Shown piece after piece: positions 52,448 to 60,741 of a stretch of DNA of 64,000 bases. The stretch lies in NCBI RefSeq assembly GCF_012273515.2, contig NZ_CP050975.2:7130001-7194000 (forward strand), in the 5' to 3' direction. The stretch comes from Streptomyces sp. RPA4-2. GTDB taxonomy: Bacteria; Actinomycetota; Actinomycetes; Streptomycetales; Streptomycetaceae. How positions within the stretch are numbered: position 1 is the stretch's first letter; each line of letters opens with the position of its first letter. The notes under the pieces are model-generated. The model was not told the DNA's origin, did no database searches, and saw nothing but the letters and a program-made list of their open reading frames with translations. The translations under genes and the position numbers were made by a program.

Positions 52448-53725
52448 ATGCCACGGCCTCCCCTCCTCCCTACGTCGCCCGCGTTCTGGCGCAGTCCCGT
52501 GCGCGGCCCCTGGTTCACCTCCGTGCTCGGCATCGTGCTGCTCGGCGGGATCACGGTGCTGTTCCTGACGGGACTGCTGTCGTACGCCGCCTACAACCCG
52601 GACCTGGCGCCGGTGAACGACCAGACTCCGGACAAGGGTCTCCTCGGCTTCTACCTCTTCTCCTGGCCGACCCACCCGTCGTGGCTGTACCGGCTCACGC
52701 AGGGCGTCCACGTCACGCTCGGGATCACCCTCGTCCCCGTACTCCTGGCGAAGCTCTGGTCGGTCGTCCCCAAGCTGTTCGCGCTGCCGCCCGCCCGGTC
52801 CCTCGCCCACGCGCTGGAGCGCGTCTCGCTGCTCCTGCTGGTCGGCGGCGCGCTCTTCGAGTTCACGACGGGCGTGCTGAACATCCAGCTCGACTACCTG
52901 TTTCCCGGCTCCTTCTACCCGTTGCACTTCTACGGGGCCTGGGTGTTCATCGCCGCCTTCGTCGCGCACGCCGTACTGAAGACACCCGCGGCCCTGCGCA
53001 CGGTGCGCCGGATGCGCGCCGAGAACGGCGAACCCGATGCCAGGCCCACCGGACATCCCTCGGAGCAGGACGAGTTGGTGTCACCGAACCCTGCCGAACC
53101 CACCGTGTCACGACGTGGCGCCGTGGGTCTTGTGGGCGGCGGTTCACTGCTCCTGTTCGTGACGACGGCGGGGCACAGCTTCGACGCGCCGCTGCGGCAG
53201 ACCGCGGTGCTCGCCCCGCACGGCGGCCCCGAACCGGGCTCGGGGCCGGGCGGGTTCCAGATCAACAAGACGGCCGCCTACGCCGGGATCGACCCGCGCG
53301 AGACGGGCGAGGACGCCTGGCGGCTCGTCGTCGCCGGGCGCGCCGGCACGGTCCGGCTGAGCCGGGCCGACCTCTTGCGACTGCCCCTGCACAGCTCGGC
53401 GCTGCCGATCGCCTGCGTGGAGGGCTGGTCCACCTCCGACCAGTGGTGGCGCGGGGTGCCGCTGCGGGATCTCGCGTCACTCGTCGGCTACGAGCACGGC
53501 ACGGCGCCCGACGTGCTGGTGGAGTCGCTCCAGCGGCACGGGGCGTTCCGCCGGGGCGCCCTGCGCCACAACCAGGTGCGCGATCCGCGTTCCCTGCTCG
53601 CCCTGTTCGTCAACGGCGAGGACCTGAGCCCCGACCACGGCTACCCGGCGCGCGTCATCGTTCCCGCGGCGCCCGGCGTGCTCAACACCAAATGGGTGGC
53701 CCGGATGACGTTCGGAGACCTGTGA
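52448..53725 (+). CDS. Molybdopterin-dependent oxidoreductase fused to a b561-like membrane domain
   Basis: A 425-residue protein. Residues 20-185 have four to five hydrophobic helices with His residues (FYPLHFYGAW; LTQGVHVTLG), like di-haem cytochrome b domains. Residues 270-425 are a sulphite-oxidase-type molybdopterin domain with the Mo-ligand Cys323 in PIACVEGWS and VLNTKWVARM near the end. It may pass electrons from an external substrate to the membrane. It overlaps the next gene by one base (TGATG). Confidence 0.85.
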   Translation: MPRPPLLPTSPAFWRSPVRGPWFTSVLGIVLLGGITVLFLTGLLSYAAYNPDLAPVNDQTPDKGLLGFYLFSWPTHPSWLYRLTQGVHVTLGITLVPVLLAKLWSVVPKLFALPPARSLAHALERVSLLLLVGGALFEFTTGVLNIQLDYLFPGSFYPLHFYGAWVFIAAFVAHAVLKTPAALRTVRRMRAENGEPDARPTGHPSEQDELVSPNPAEPTVSRRGAVGLVGGGSLLLFVTTAGHSFDAPLRQTAVLAPHGGPEPGSGPGGFQINKTAAYAGIDPRETGEDAWRLVVAGRAGTVRLSRADLLRLPLHSSALPIACVEGWSTSDQWWRGVPLRDLASLVGYEHGTAPDVLVESLQRHGAFRRGALRHNQVRDPRSLLALFVNGEDLSPDHGYPARVIVPAAPGVLNTKWVARMTFGDL

Positions 53726-54219
53726 TGAAGCGATACGCGACTCTCGCCGGGCGGCCGGCCGCGGTCCGCCGGCCGCCTCTGGGCAGTCCGCTGCTGATCC
53801 TCCTGCTGGCCTGCTCCTTCGCGCTCGCCGGGTACGCGGGGGTGCGGCTGCTCGCCGGTGACTGGTTCGGCGTGACGCTGTGGTTCGTGGGCGCGGCGCT
53901 GCTGCACGATCTGGTCCTCGTGCCGTTGTACGCGGGCGCGGACCGGGTTCTCGCGCAGGGGCTGCGCGCGGTCGGCCGCCGGGAGTGGACGCTCTACGTC
54001 CGGGTCCCGGCGGCCTTCTCGTGCCTTCTGCTGCTGCTGTGGTTCCCGCTGATCAGCGGGCAGATGGCGGACCGCTACCGGTCCGCCACCGGCCTGCCGG
54101 GCGACGGCTTCCTGTCCCGCTGGCTGCTGATCACGGCGGTGCTGTTCGGGGGTTCCGCGGTGCTGCTCGCGCTGCGGCTGCGCAGGGCGACGAAGGAGCG
54201 GCCGCCGGTCGACCAGTGA
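53725..54219 (+). CDS. Small integral membrane protein
   Basis: A 164-residue protein with four predicted helices (about 24-43, 50-70, 95-115, 130-155). It starts at an ATG overlapping the stop of the molybdopterin oxidoreductase, so it is its translational partner and may be a membrane subunit. No family recognised. Its last 145 bases overlap the convergent methyltransferase gene. Confidence 0.75.
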   Translation: MKRYATLAGRPAAVRRPPLGSPLLILLLACSFALAGYAGVRLLAGDWFGVTLWFVGAALLHDLVLVPLYAGADRVLAQGLRAVGRREWTLYVRVPAAFSCLLLLLWFPLISGQMADRYRSATGLPGDGFLSRWLLITAVLFGGSAVLLALRLRRATKERPPVDQ

Positions 54220-54863
54220 CCGTCGGGGTGCCAGCCGGCGCGGCGTGCGTGCCGGAGCAGCGCCGGGGTGCCCAGGCGGGCCCAGAGGAAGGGCGTCCCG
54301 GCGGCTCCCCGGCCGTCGGCGACGCGCACCCGCACCCGTTCGTCGACATCGACGGGCACCGTCTCGACGATCAACAACCCTCCGGGTGACAGGAGTTGGC
54401 TCATCCGCTCGAGCAGGGCGGCGGGGTCGCCGCCGATCCCGAGGTTGCCGTCGATCAGGAGCGCGGTGCCCCAGCGGCCCTCCCCGGGAACGGACTCGAA
54501 GACCGACCGGTGCAGCGCCTGTCCGCCGAGCCGGACGGTGTGTTCGACGGCGGCCTCGCTGACGTCGATGCCCAGGGCCCGCCGCCCCTGTGCGGCGAGT
54601 GCCGCGATCAGCCGGCCGGGTCCGCATCCCACGTCGAGCACGGCCCCCTCGCAGCGCCGCAGCATCTCCAGATCGGCGGTGTCGGCCCGGGCACACCACC
54701 GCTCCACCTCCAGCGGCAGCAGCCAGCCGTCGGTCCGGCGCAGGTAGAGGGGGCCGCGACCGACCCGCAGCGCGTCGGCGTACGGATCGCTGGACCAGGG
54801 GGCGTCCTGGTCGTACGGCGGCGCGGGGGGAGACACCGGACGCGGCCCGCCGCGCGAGGCCAT
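54075..54863 (-). CDS. Class I SAM-dependent methyltransferase (probably N-terminally truncated)
   Basis: A 262-residue reading from ATG 54863. Motif I is AVLDVGCGPGRLIAALAAQG, then GIDVSEAAVEHTV, ALLIDGNLGIGGDPAALL and LLSPGGLLIVE. The domain ends at SFVALR near residue 225; the last 35 residues are low-complexity and overlap the convergent membrane-protein gene. Upstream the same frame stays protein-like (repeats such as NPTSHG) back to a TAA at 55020, beyond which an in-frame ATG at 55232 overlaps the preceding stop. The original start was therefore probably 55232. Substrate unknown. Confidence 0.78.
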   Translation of the reverse strand: MASRGGPRPVSPPAPPYDQDAPWSSDPYADALRVGRGPLYLRRTDGWLLPLEVERWCARADTADLEMLRRCEGAVLDVGCGPGRLIAALAAQGRRALGIDVSEAAVEHTVRLGGQALHRSVFESVPGEGRWGTALLIDGNLGIGGDPAALLERMSQLLSPGGLLIVETVPVDVDERVRVRVADGRGAAGTPFLWARLGTPALLRHARRAGWHPDGHWSTGGRSFVALRSRSASSTAEPPNSTAVISSQRDRKPSPGRPVADR

Positions 54864-55019
54864 GATCGGGGAGCCGTGGGAGGTGGGGTTGGGGGTGGCG
54901 TGGGAGGTCCGGTTCGGGGTGCGCGGTCGGATCGGGCGCGGGGTGCTCGGCGAGGTCGGGTTCGGGCCGCCCCGGGAGCTCGGGTTCGGGGCGGGTCGCG
55001 AGGCCGGGTTCGGGTCGTC

Positions 55020-55232
55020 TTAAGCGCGGTCGGCCGCGCGGCCCGTGGGAGCCGCCGTTCTGGCCGGGGTTGCGCCCGTCGCGCCGCCCGCGGCCGCGGG
55101 CGCGGCCGACGTCAGGCCCGCGCGGCCCGTGGTCCGGCCGCCCGTGGGACCGGCGGTCCGGCCTCCCGTGAGGCCGGGGGCCGGGCTTCCCAGGGCGCCG
55201 GGGACAGGGGCGAGTTCGCGTGCCGCGCTCAT
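55020..55232 (-). pseudogene. Detached N-terminal part of the methyltransferase gene
   Basis: 70 codons (MSAARELAPVPGALGSPAPG onward, then Ala/Gly/Thr/Pro-rich) ending in TAA at 55020-55022, a rare stop in this genome. The ATG overlaps the stop of the preceding glycosyltransferase gene by four bases, the same coupling seen throughout this operon. It is in the same frame as the methyltransferase downstream, which suggests one gene interrupted by a nonsense codon. Confidence 0.55.
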
Positions 55233-55846
55233 CGCTGGGCCCCCGCTTCGAGTCGGGCGAGCTCGGCGGCGAACCGCCCGCGCGGCGCAGCGGCGGCGAC
55301 GAGCCCGGCGTCGTACGCCGTGTCGACGTCCCGCAGACGCGGCAGATCGCGGACACGCAGCCCCGCCGCGGTCAGCCGCTCCCGCTGCGCCGCACCGGTG
55401 GCGGCCGTCGACATCGGCACGCCCCGCACCAGGTCCGGGTCGGGGACGGCGAGCCCCAGCGCCCAGAAACCGCCGTCCTCGGCCGGTCCGAAGTACGCGT
55501 CGCAGCCGGCGAAGTCCACGGTGAGGAGTTCCGGCGTCACCTGCGGGGTGTCCATGCCGATGAGCAGGGCGGGTCCGGCGCAGTCCGCGAAGGCGGCGGC
55601 CAGCCGTTCGTCCAGGCCACCCCCGCACTGCGGTACGACGTCGATGCCGGGCGGCAGCCAGGGACCCGGCGCGCCGTCGAGGACCAGCACCCGGCGTCGC
55701 GCGGGCGTCGCCGCGACCGCGAGCAGGGTGTCCACGAGTGCCGCCTCGGCGAGCGACGCCGCCTGGCGGGGCGTGAACGGCGGGGTGAGCCGGGTCTTCA
55801 CCCGTCCCGGCCGCGGTTCCTTGGCGATGACGAGCAGGGTGCTCAC
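55229..55846 (-). CDS. TIGR04282/DUF2064 family glycosyltransferase-like protein
   Basis: A 205-residue nucleotide-sugar-transferase-fold protein (GT-A). It has VIAKEPRPGRVKTRLTPPFTPRQAA at the N-terminus, IGMDTPQVTPELL (metal/sugar DxP motif) and FGPAEDGGFWALGL. The family was named from arsenosugar biosynthesis but is broader. Both ends overlap neighbours by ATGA, so it is translated in an operon with the GT2 and methyltransferase genes. Confidence 0.85.
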   Translation of the reverse strand: MSTLLVIAKEPRPGRVKTRLTPPFTPRQAASLAEAALVDTLLAVAATPARRRVLVLDGAPGPWLPPGIDVVPQCGGGLDERLAAAFADCAGPALLIGMDTPQVTPELLTVDFAGCDAYFGPAEDGGFWALGLAVPDPDLVRGVPMSTAATGAAQRERLTAAGLRVRDLPRLRDVDTAYDAGLVAAAAPRGRFAAELARLEAGAQR

Positions 55847-56566
55847 GGGGTGGTTCCTCCCGGGGACGGGGCGGGGGCGCGGGACGGGGCGGGCGGTTCC
55901 GCCAGCACGCGGCGCATGTCCCGTACCGCCTGCCAGGTGCCACGCCAGGTGCCGGTGACCTTGGAGGCGCCGGTGCGCGGGAGATACGGCACGTCGTGCT
56001 CGGTGACGCGCCAGCCGGCGTCGGCGGCGCGGACGACCATCTGCAGCGGATAGCCGCTGCGGCGGTCCGTGAGGCCGAGGGCGAGCAGCGGTTCGCGGCG
56101 TGCGGCCCGCAGCGGGCCGAGGTCGTGCAGGCCGAGTCCGGTACGGCGGCGGAGCATCCGGGCGAGCGCGAGGTTAAGCCCGCGCGTGCGCGGGCCACGC
56201 GCGCCACCCCTGCGGGCGTCGGCGCCCCAGCACCAGGTCGGCCGTGCCGTCGCGCACCTCGCGCACGAAGGGGACGAGCAGGGACGGGTCGAGGGAGGCG
56301 TCGCAGTCGCAGAAGCACACGATGTCGGCGGTGGCCGCGGTCAGTCCGGCGTGGCAGGCGGCACCGAACCCGCGGCGCGTCTCGCGCACCACGGTCGCGC
56401 CGAGGCCACGGGCCAGTTCCGCGGAACCGTCCGTGGACCCGTTGTCCACGACCAGCGCGCGCCAGCCGGACGGAATGCGGGCGAGCACCCAGGGCAGGGC
56501 CTCGGCCTCGTTCAGACAGGGCAGGACCACATCGACTACGGGGTCCGCCGGGGGAGAGGTCGTCAC
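55843..56566 (-). pseudogene. Family 2 glycosyltransferase, frameshifted as sequenced
   Basis: The N-terminal part, from GTG 56566, reads VVDVVLPCLNEAEALPWVL, VVDNGSTDGSAELARG and FCDCDASLDPSLL (GT2 DxD region) and stops at 56174 after WPAHARA. The rest, in the next frame, reads LALARMLRRRTGLGLHDLGPLRAARRE to the stop at 55843. Joined they make a normal polyprenyl-phosphate-glycosyltransferase-like protein of about 240 residues. The break lies beside an 8-bp GC hairpin (56178-56195), a place prone to base-calling error as well as mutation. It is the first gene of the ATGA-coupled operon. Confidence 0.8.
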
Positions 56567-56679
56567 GGCTCTCACCCTACGAACACGAAAGAGACATATC
56601 GGGCTTCTGCTCCTTACGAAACGCGGACGTCGAGCGGGGGAGGGCCGCACGGCGCCGGTGCGGGTGGGAGGCTGAAGCC

Positions 56680-57453
56680 ATGCATGAGCCGTACGAATCC
56701 GCAGGTACCGGACCCGACGCGGTGCCGGGCGCCGCGACCGCCCCGGCGGGCCACGGGGGCGCGGCACGTGTCCTCGTCGTCGACGACGACCCCACCGTCG
56801 CCGAGGTCGTCTCCGGCTACCTCGACCGCGCGGGCTACCTCGTGGACCGTGCCGCGGACGGGCCCGCCGCGCTCGCCCGTGCCGCCGCGCACTGGCCCGA
56901 CCTGGTGGTGCTGGACCTGATGCTGCCGGGGATGGACGGTCTCGAGGTGTGCCGGCGGATGCGCGGACGCGGCCCCGTGCCCGTCATCATGCTCACCGCG
57001 CGGGGCGACGAGGACGACCGGATCCTGGGCCTGGAGGTGGGCGCGGACGACTACGTCACCAAGCCGTTCAGTCCCCGGGAACTGGTGCTGCGCGTGGAGT
57101 CCGTACTGCGCCGCGCGCGCCCCGCGACCGCCGCGCACCCGCTGCACGCGGCCGGTCTCGGACTCGATCCGGCCGCCCGGCGCGCCACCAAGGGGAGCGT
57201 CGAACTCGCGCTCACGACAAGGGAGTTCGATCTCCTCGCTTTCTTCCTCCGGCACCCCGGGCGGGTGTTCAGCCGCGAGGACCTGATGCGTGAGGTCTGG
57301 GGCTGGGACTTCGGCGACCTCTCGACGGTCACCGTGCACGTACGGCGGCTGCGCGGGAAGGTCGAGGACGATCCGGCGAGGCCCCGGTTGATCCACACGG
57401 TGTGGGGCGTGGGCTACCGCTTCGACGCCACGACGTCCACGGAGGCGGTCTGA
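56680..57453 (+). CDS. OmpR-family response regulator
   Basis: A 257-residue regulator with a 28-residue Gly/Ala-rich N-terminal extension. The receiver domain has VVDDDPTVAEV, phospho-acceptor Asp79 (LVVLDLMLPGMDG), MLTARGDEDD and the Lys in YVTKPFSPRE. The winged helix spans about 160-255 (LTTREFDLLAFFLRHPGRVFSREDLM, VHVRRLRGKVE). It is divergent from the glycosyltransferase operon (114 bp) and probably controls it. The kinase follows 2 bases later. Confidence 0.9.
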   Translation: MHEPYESAGTGPDAVPGAATAPAGHGGAARVLVVDDDPTVAEVVSGYLDRAGYLVDRAADGPAALARAAAHWPDLVVLDLMLPGMDGLEVCRRMRGRGPVPVIMLTARGDEDDRILGLEVGADDYVTKPFSPRELVLRVESVLRRARPATAAHPLHAAGLGLDPAARRATKGSVELALTTREFDLLAFFLRHPGRVFSREDLMREVWGWDFGDLSTVTVHVRRLRGKVEDDPARPRLIHTVWGVGYRFDATTSTEAV

Positions 57454-57455
57454 CC

Positions 57456-58583
57456 ATGCGTGACATGCTGCTCATCGCCCTCTTCGCCTTTCTCGGCGCC
57501 GCGGGGGCCGGCCTGCTCGGCGCGGGCACCCTGTGGCTGATCCGGCGCCGTTCGCTGACGGCGTCCCTCGCCGTGGTCGCCGCCGTGGGGGTGACCGCGA
57601 TGCTCGCGGGGACACTCGCCGTGGCGTGGGCGATGTTCCTGTCCTCGCACGACCTGACCGTCGTCACGACAGTGGTGGCCATGGCTGCCGTCGTCTCGCT
57701 GGCCACCGCGCTGCTGCTGGGCCGCTGGGTCGTGGCCCGCAGCCGGGACCTGACGCTGGCTGCCCGCTCCTTCGGCGACGGCGGTGACTTCGCGGCCCCC
57801 GGCGGTCCGGCGACTGCCGAACTCGCCGCCCTGGGTCGCGAGTTGGCCGCCACCAGTGTGAGGCTCGCCGAGTCACGGGACCGCGAACGGGCTCTGGAGA
57901 CCTCACGCCGTGAACTCGTCGCGTGGATCTCGCACGATCTGCGCACCCCGCTCGCCGGGCTCCGCGCGATGTCGGAGGCGCTGGAGGACGGCGTCGCCGC
58001 CGACCCGAACCGCTACCTGCGCCAGATGCGTACCGAGGTCGAACGGCTCAACGACATGGTGGGCGATCTCTTCGAACTCTCCCGCATACACGCGGGGAGC
58101 CTGGCCCTGTCCCCCTCCCGTGTCTCCGTGTACGACCTCGTGGGCGACGCCCTCGCGGGTGCCGACCCGCTCGCCCGCGAGTACGGGGTGCGGCTGGTCG
58201 GCGACCGCGTCGAGCCGGTGCCGGTCGAGGTGGACGGCAAGGAGATGAGCCGTGTCCTCGGCAATCTCCTCGTCAACGCGATCCGGCGGACACCGGCCGA
58301 CGGCACGGTGGCGATCGCCGCGGAGCGGTCGGACCACGGTGTGGTGCTGTCCGTCACCGACGGCTGCGGGGGCATCCCCGAGGAAGACCTGCCGCGCGTC
58401 TTCGACACCGGCTGGCGCGGCAGCCACGCGCGCACCCCGCCCGCCGGGGCGGGCCTGGGCCTGGCGATCGTGCGCGGCATCGTGGAGGCCCACCAAGGGC
58501 GGGCCGCCGTGCACAACGTCCCCGGCGGCTGCCGCTTCGAGGTCACCCTCCCGCTGGCCGGCCCGGCTCTGTCGGCGCGGTGA
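57456..58583 (+). CDS. Membrane sensor histidine kinase partner of the OmpR-type regulator
   Basis: A 375-residue kinase. Three hydrophobic helices (about 3-27, 36-58, 68-90) precede a HAMP-like linker. The H box is VAWISHDLRTPLAGLRAM with His160. The N box is VLGNLLVNAIRRTPADG (Arg where His is usual), and the G box is GAGLGLAIVRGIVEAHQG. It starts 2 bases after the regulator stop. Very little extracytoplasmic sequence exists, so it likely senses in the membrane. Confidence 0.9.
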   Translation: MRDMLLIALFAFLGAAGAGLLGAGTLWLIRRRSLTASLAVVAAVGVTAMLAGTLAVAWAMFLSSHDLTVVTTVVAMAAVVSLATALLLGRWVVARSRDLTLAARSFGDGGDFAAPGGPATAELAALGRELAATSVRLAESRDRERALETSRRELVAWISHDLRTPLAGLRAMSEALEDGVAADPNRYLRQMRTEVERLNDMVGDLFELSRIHAGSLALSPSRVSVYDLVGDALAGADPLAREYGVRLVGDRVEPVPVEVDGKEMSRVLGNLLVNAIRRTPADGTVAIAAERSDHGVVLSVTDGCGGIPEEDLPRVFDTGWRGSHARTPPAGAGLGLAIVRGIVEAHQGRAAVHNVPGGCRFEVTLPLAGPALSAR

Positions 58584-58655
58584 CACACGTGATGCGCGTG
58601 ACGCGCGGTGGCACGCGGTGACATGAGTTCTCGGCCGATCCTCCACCGAACGCGC

Positions 58656-58709
58656 CGCCGGGCAGCGCGAATCCGCCGGGCAGCGCGAATACGCCGGGCA
58701 GCGCGTATG
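58656..58709. repeat. 18-bp tandem repeat
   Basis: Three tandem copies of CGCCGGGCAGCGCGAATA-type units (period 18) with a degenerate fourth trace near 58730. Located between the kinase stop and the hydrolase start; no coding evidence. Confidence 0.7.
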
Positions 58710-58784
58710 CGTGGGGCGCCACGTTGCGTCGGGCACCGCGAATACCGGGTGCGCGCGGACGGGCCGCGCTGCGACACTCACAGC

Positions 58785-59666
58785 ATGTCGATCATCGAAG
58801 TCGCGCCCGGAGTGTCCCTCGCGTACGAGACGTTCGGCGACCCCTCCGATCCGGCGGTCCTGCTCGTGATGGGCTTCGGAGCCCAGATGATCGCCTGGCA
58901 CGAGGACTTCTGCCGTGCGCTCGCGGAACGCGGCCGCCATGTGATCCGGTACGACAACCGCGACTGCGGGCTGTCCACCAGGTTCGACGACCACCCCGTC
59001 GACGTGGGCCGGTTCATCGACGCCGTGACCTCGGGCGACCTCCCGTCCGCCCTCGCGATGGTGCCCTACACCCTCCAGGAAATGGCCGACGACGGCCTCG
59101 GCCTGCTCACCGCGCTCGGGATCGAACGCGCCCACGTGGTCGGCTCCTCCATGGGCGGCATGATCGCCCAGACGATGGCCATCAGCCGTCCCGCGCGGGT
59201 ACTGACCCTGACCTCGATGATGTCCTCGACCGGCGAGCCCGACTACGGCCGGTCCAGCGACGAGGCCCGAGCGGCCCTCTTCGGCCCGAAGCCGGCGGAC
59301 CGGGAAGGGTACGTCGCGGCTGCGGACAGGGAACTGGTGTGGGCATCCAGACGCTACGGCGACGTCGCAATCCTTCGCGAACTGGCCGCCGCAAGCTACG
59401 ACCGCGGCTACTACCCCGCCGGAGCCGGGCGGCAGCTCGGCGCGATGATCCTCGGCGGCTCACGCGCCGACGCGCTCCGCGGTCTTCGCGTACCGACTCT
59501 GGTGATCCACGGCCTGGACGACACCCTGATCGACCCCAGCGGCGGAAAGCGCACGGCCGACCTGGTGCCAGGAGCGAGGCTCCTGCTGCTCCCCGACATG
59601 GGACACGACCGCCCCCGCGAACTCTGGCCGGACATCATCGACGCCGTGGACGCGCACACCCGCTGA
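58785..59666 (+). CDS. Alpha/beta hydrolase
   Basis: A 293-residue alpha/beta hydrolase. It has YDNRDCGLST (oxyanion region), the nucleophile elbow VVGSSMGGMIAQ, the acid in HGLDDTLIDP and the histidine in DMGHDRPRE. The pattern fits the COG0596 group related to aclacinomycin methylesterase (RdmC) and bromoperoxidase-like enzymes; substrate not predictable. Monocistronic. Confidence 0.87.
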   Translation: MSIIEVAPGVSLAYETFGDPSDPAVLLVMGFGAQMIAWHEDFCRALAERGRHVIRYDNRDCGLSTRFDDHPVDVGRFIDAVTSGDLPSALAMVPYTLQEMADDGLGLLTALGIERAHVVGSSMGGMIAQTMAISRPARVLTLTSMMSSTGEPDYGRSSDEARAALFGPKPADREGYVAAADRELVWASRRYGDVAILRELAAASYDRGYYPAGAGRQLGAMILGGSRADALRGLRVPTLVIHGLDDTLIDPSGGKRTADLVPGARLLLLPDMGHDRPRELWPDIIDAVDAHTR

Positions 59667-59724
59667 GCGTCCTGACCGGTCAGGACCGTCGGCAACCGAC
59701 GACGACGCCGCGGATACGCGTGCC

Positions 59725-59759
59725 CTGCCCCGCGTCCCGCACATGATCCAAACGACAGG
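59725..59759. repeat. Dispersed 35-bp repeat, copy 2
   Basis: CTGCCCCGCGTCCCGCACAT followed by GATCCAAACGACAGG matches 30793-30828 except for one missing base and two substitutions. It ends 3 bases before a MITE. Confidence 0.6.
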
Positions 59760-59762
59760 TTC

Positions 59763-59848
59763 CAGGGCGTGCTGCGAAAGTCCCGTCGTCCGCCCGGAGG
59801 GCGTGCCAGACGTCGCGAGGCAGGCGGGACGTCCGCAACACGCCCTAG
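59763..59848. mobile_element. 86-bp internally deleted MITE, inverted relative to the 23657 copy
   Basis: The ends match the 181-bp element (GGGCGTGCTGCGAAAGTCCC on the left; its complement, slightly diverged, ending CACGCCCTAG on the right). Interior sequence corresponds to the reverse complement of the longer element with about 95 bp missing from the middle. The right-hand CTAG at 59845-59848 supplies the TAG stop codon of the M56 peptidase gene. Confidence 0.75.
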
Positions 59849-60741
59849 TCCGGCAGCGACTCGCCCAGCAGGCGCAGCAGATCGCCGGTGGCGTCCAGGG
59901 CGCCGAGCGCGGACAGGGCGGCGAGTGCCAGTACGGCCACGCCGATGGACCACAGGTTGGGCGGCGGAGCCGTCTGAAGCGCGGCGATCCGACGGGTGAC
60001 GGCGTGCTCCGAGAAGTTCAGCGCGCAGCCCGGCCGGGCCCGCTGGGCCACCAGGGCGGCCCGGGCGAGGGCGCGCGCGGTGGTACGCCGGTCCCCGACG
60101 CTGCGCGCGGCCTCCTCGTCGGCCCAGCGCTCCACGAGGAAGGCGACGGTGGCGCGCACCGGCTCCAGCACCGGGTTGGCCGCGGCGGCCAGGGTCACGG
60201 CGGTCGACAGCGCCGAGTGCCGGTGGGTGAGATGGGCGCGTTCGTGGGCCAGCAGGACCCGGCGCTCCGCCGGTTCCAGTGCGCCGAGCATGGCGGACGT
60301 GACCAGGATCCGGCCCGGCGTCCCCGGGATCGCGAAGGCCCGCGCGGTCGAGGACGCGGCGACGACGAGTTCGCTGTCCGCGGGGTGCCCTTCGCACAGC
60401 CGTTCAAGGACGCGGCGGGTCGCGTAGTGGGCACGCAGGGCCCGTACGAGCCGGAAGGCGATCAGCCAGAGAAGGGTGATCGCGGCGACGGCGATCGCCA
60501 CCGGCACCGGCTCGGGCAGGCGCCGGCCCGTCTCGCCGGTCTCCGTGGCCACGAGCGGCGCCTCGTTGACGAGGGTGGCGGCGAGCAGGAGCAGTGCCCA
60601 GGTGGAAGCGGCCGCGGTCAGCACGGCCGCGACGGTGAGGACGCGGGCGGCCGGCGCGGGGGAGACCCTCCGGCCCACCTGTGCCGCGGCGGCCGTCAGC
60701 AGCAAGGGCAGGAAGAGGGGGATGTAGACGTCGATCCTCAC
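59845..60741 (-). CDS. M56-family membrane metallopeptidase (BlaR1/MecR1-like)
   Basis: A 298-residue membrane protease with about four helices. The zinc motif is in VLLAHERAHLTHRHS with a downstream Glu in FLVERWADEEAARSV. It lacks the extracellular penicillin-binding domain of BlaR1, so it senses something else. Its ATG overlaps the BlaI-family regulator stop by four bases. It should cleave or activate that repressor. Its stop codon is formed by the end of a MITE. Confidence 0.88.
   Translation of the reverse strand: MRIDVYIPLFLPLLLTAAAAQVGRRVSPAPAARVLTVAAVLTAAASTWALLLLAATLVNEAPLVATETGETGRRLPEPVPVAIAVAAITLLWLIAFRLVRALRAHYATRRVLERLCEGHPADSELVVAASSTARAFAIPGTPGRILVTSAMLGALEPAERRVLLAHERAHLTHRHSALSTAVTLAAAANPVLEPVRATVAFLVERWADEEAARSVGDRRTTARALARAALVAQRARPGCALNFSEHAVTRRIAALQTAPPPNLWSIGVAVLALAALSALGALDATGDLLRLLGESLPD

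Noticed and set aside
54396..55958. A 520-codon plus-strand open frame
   Set aside because: Antisense to the methyltransferase and glycosyltransferase genes, with Arg/Gly repeat composition and no motif.
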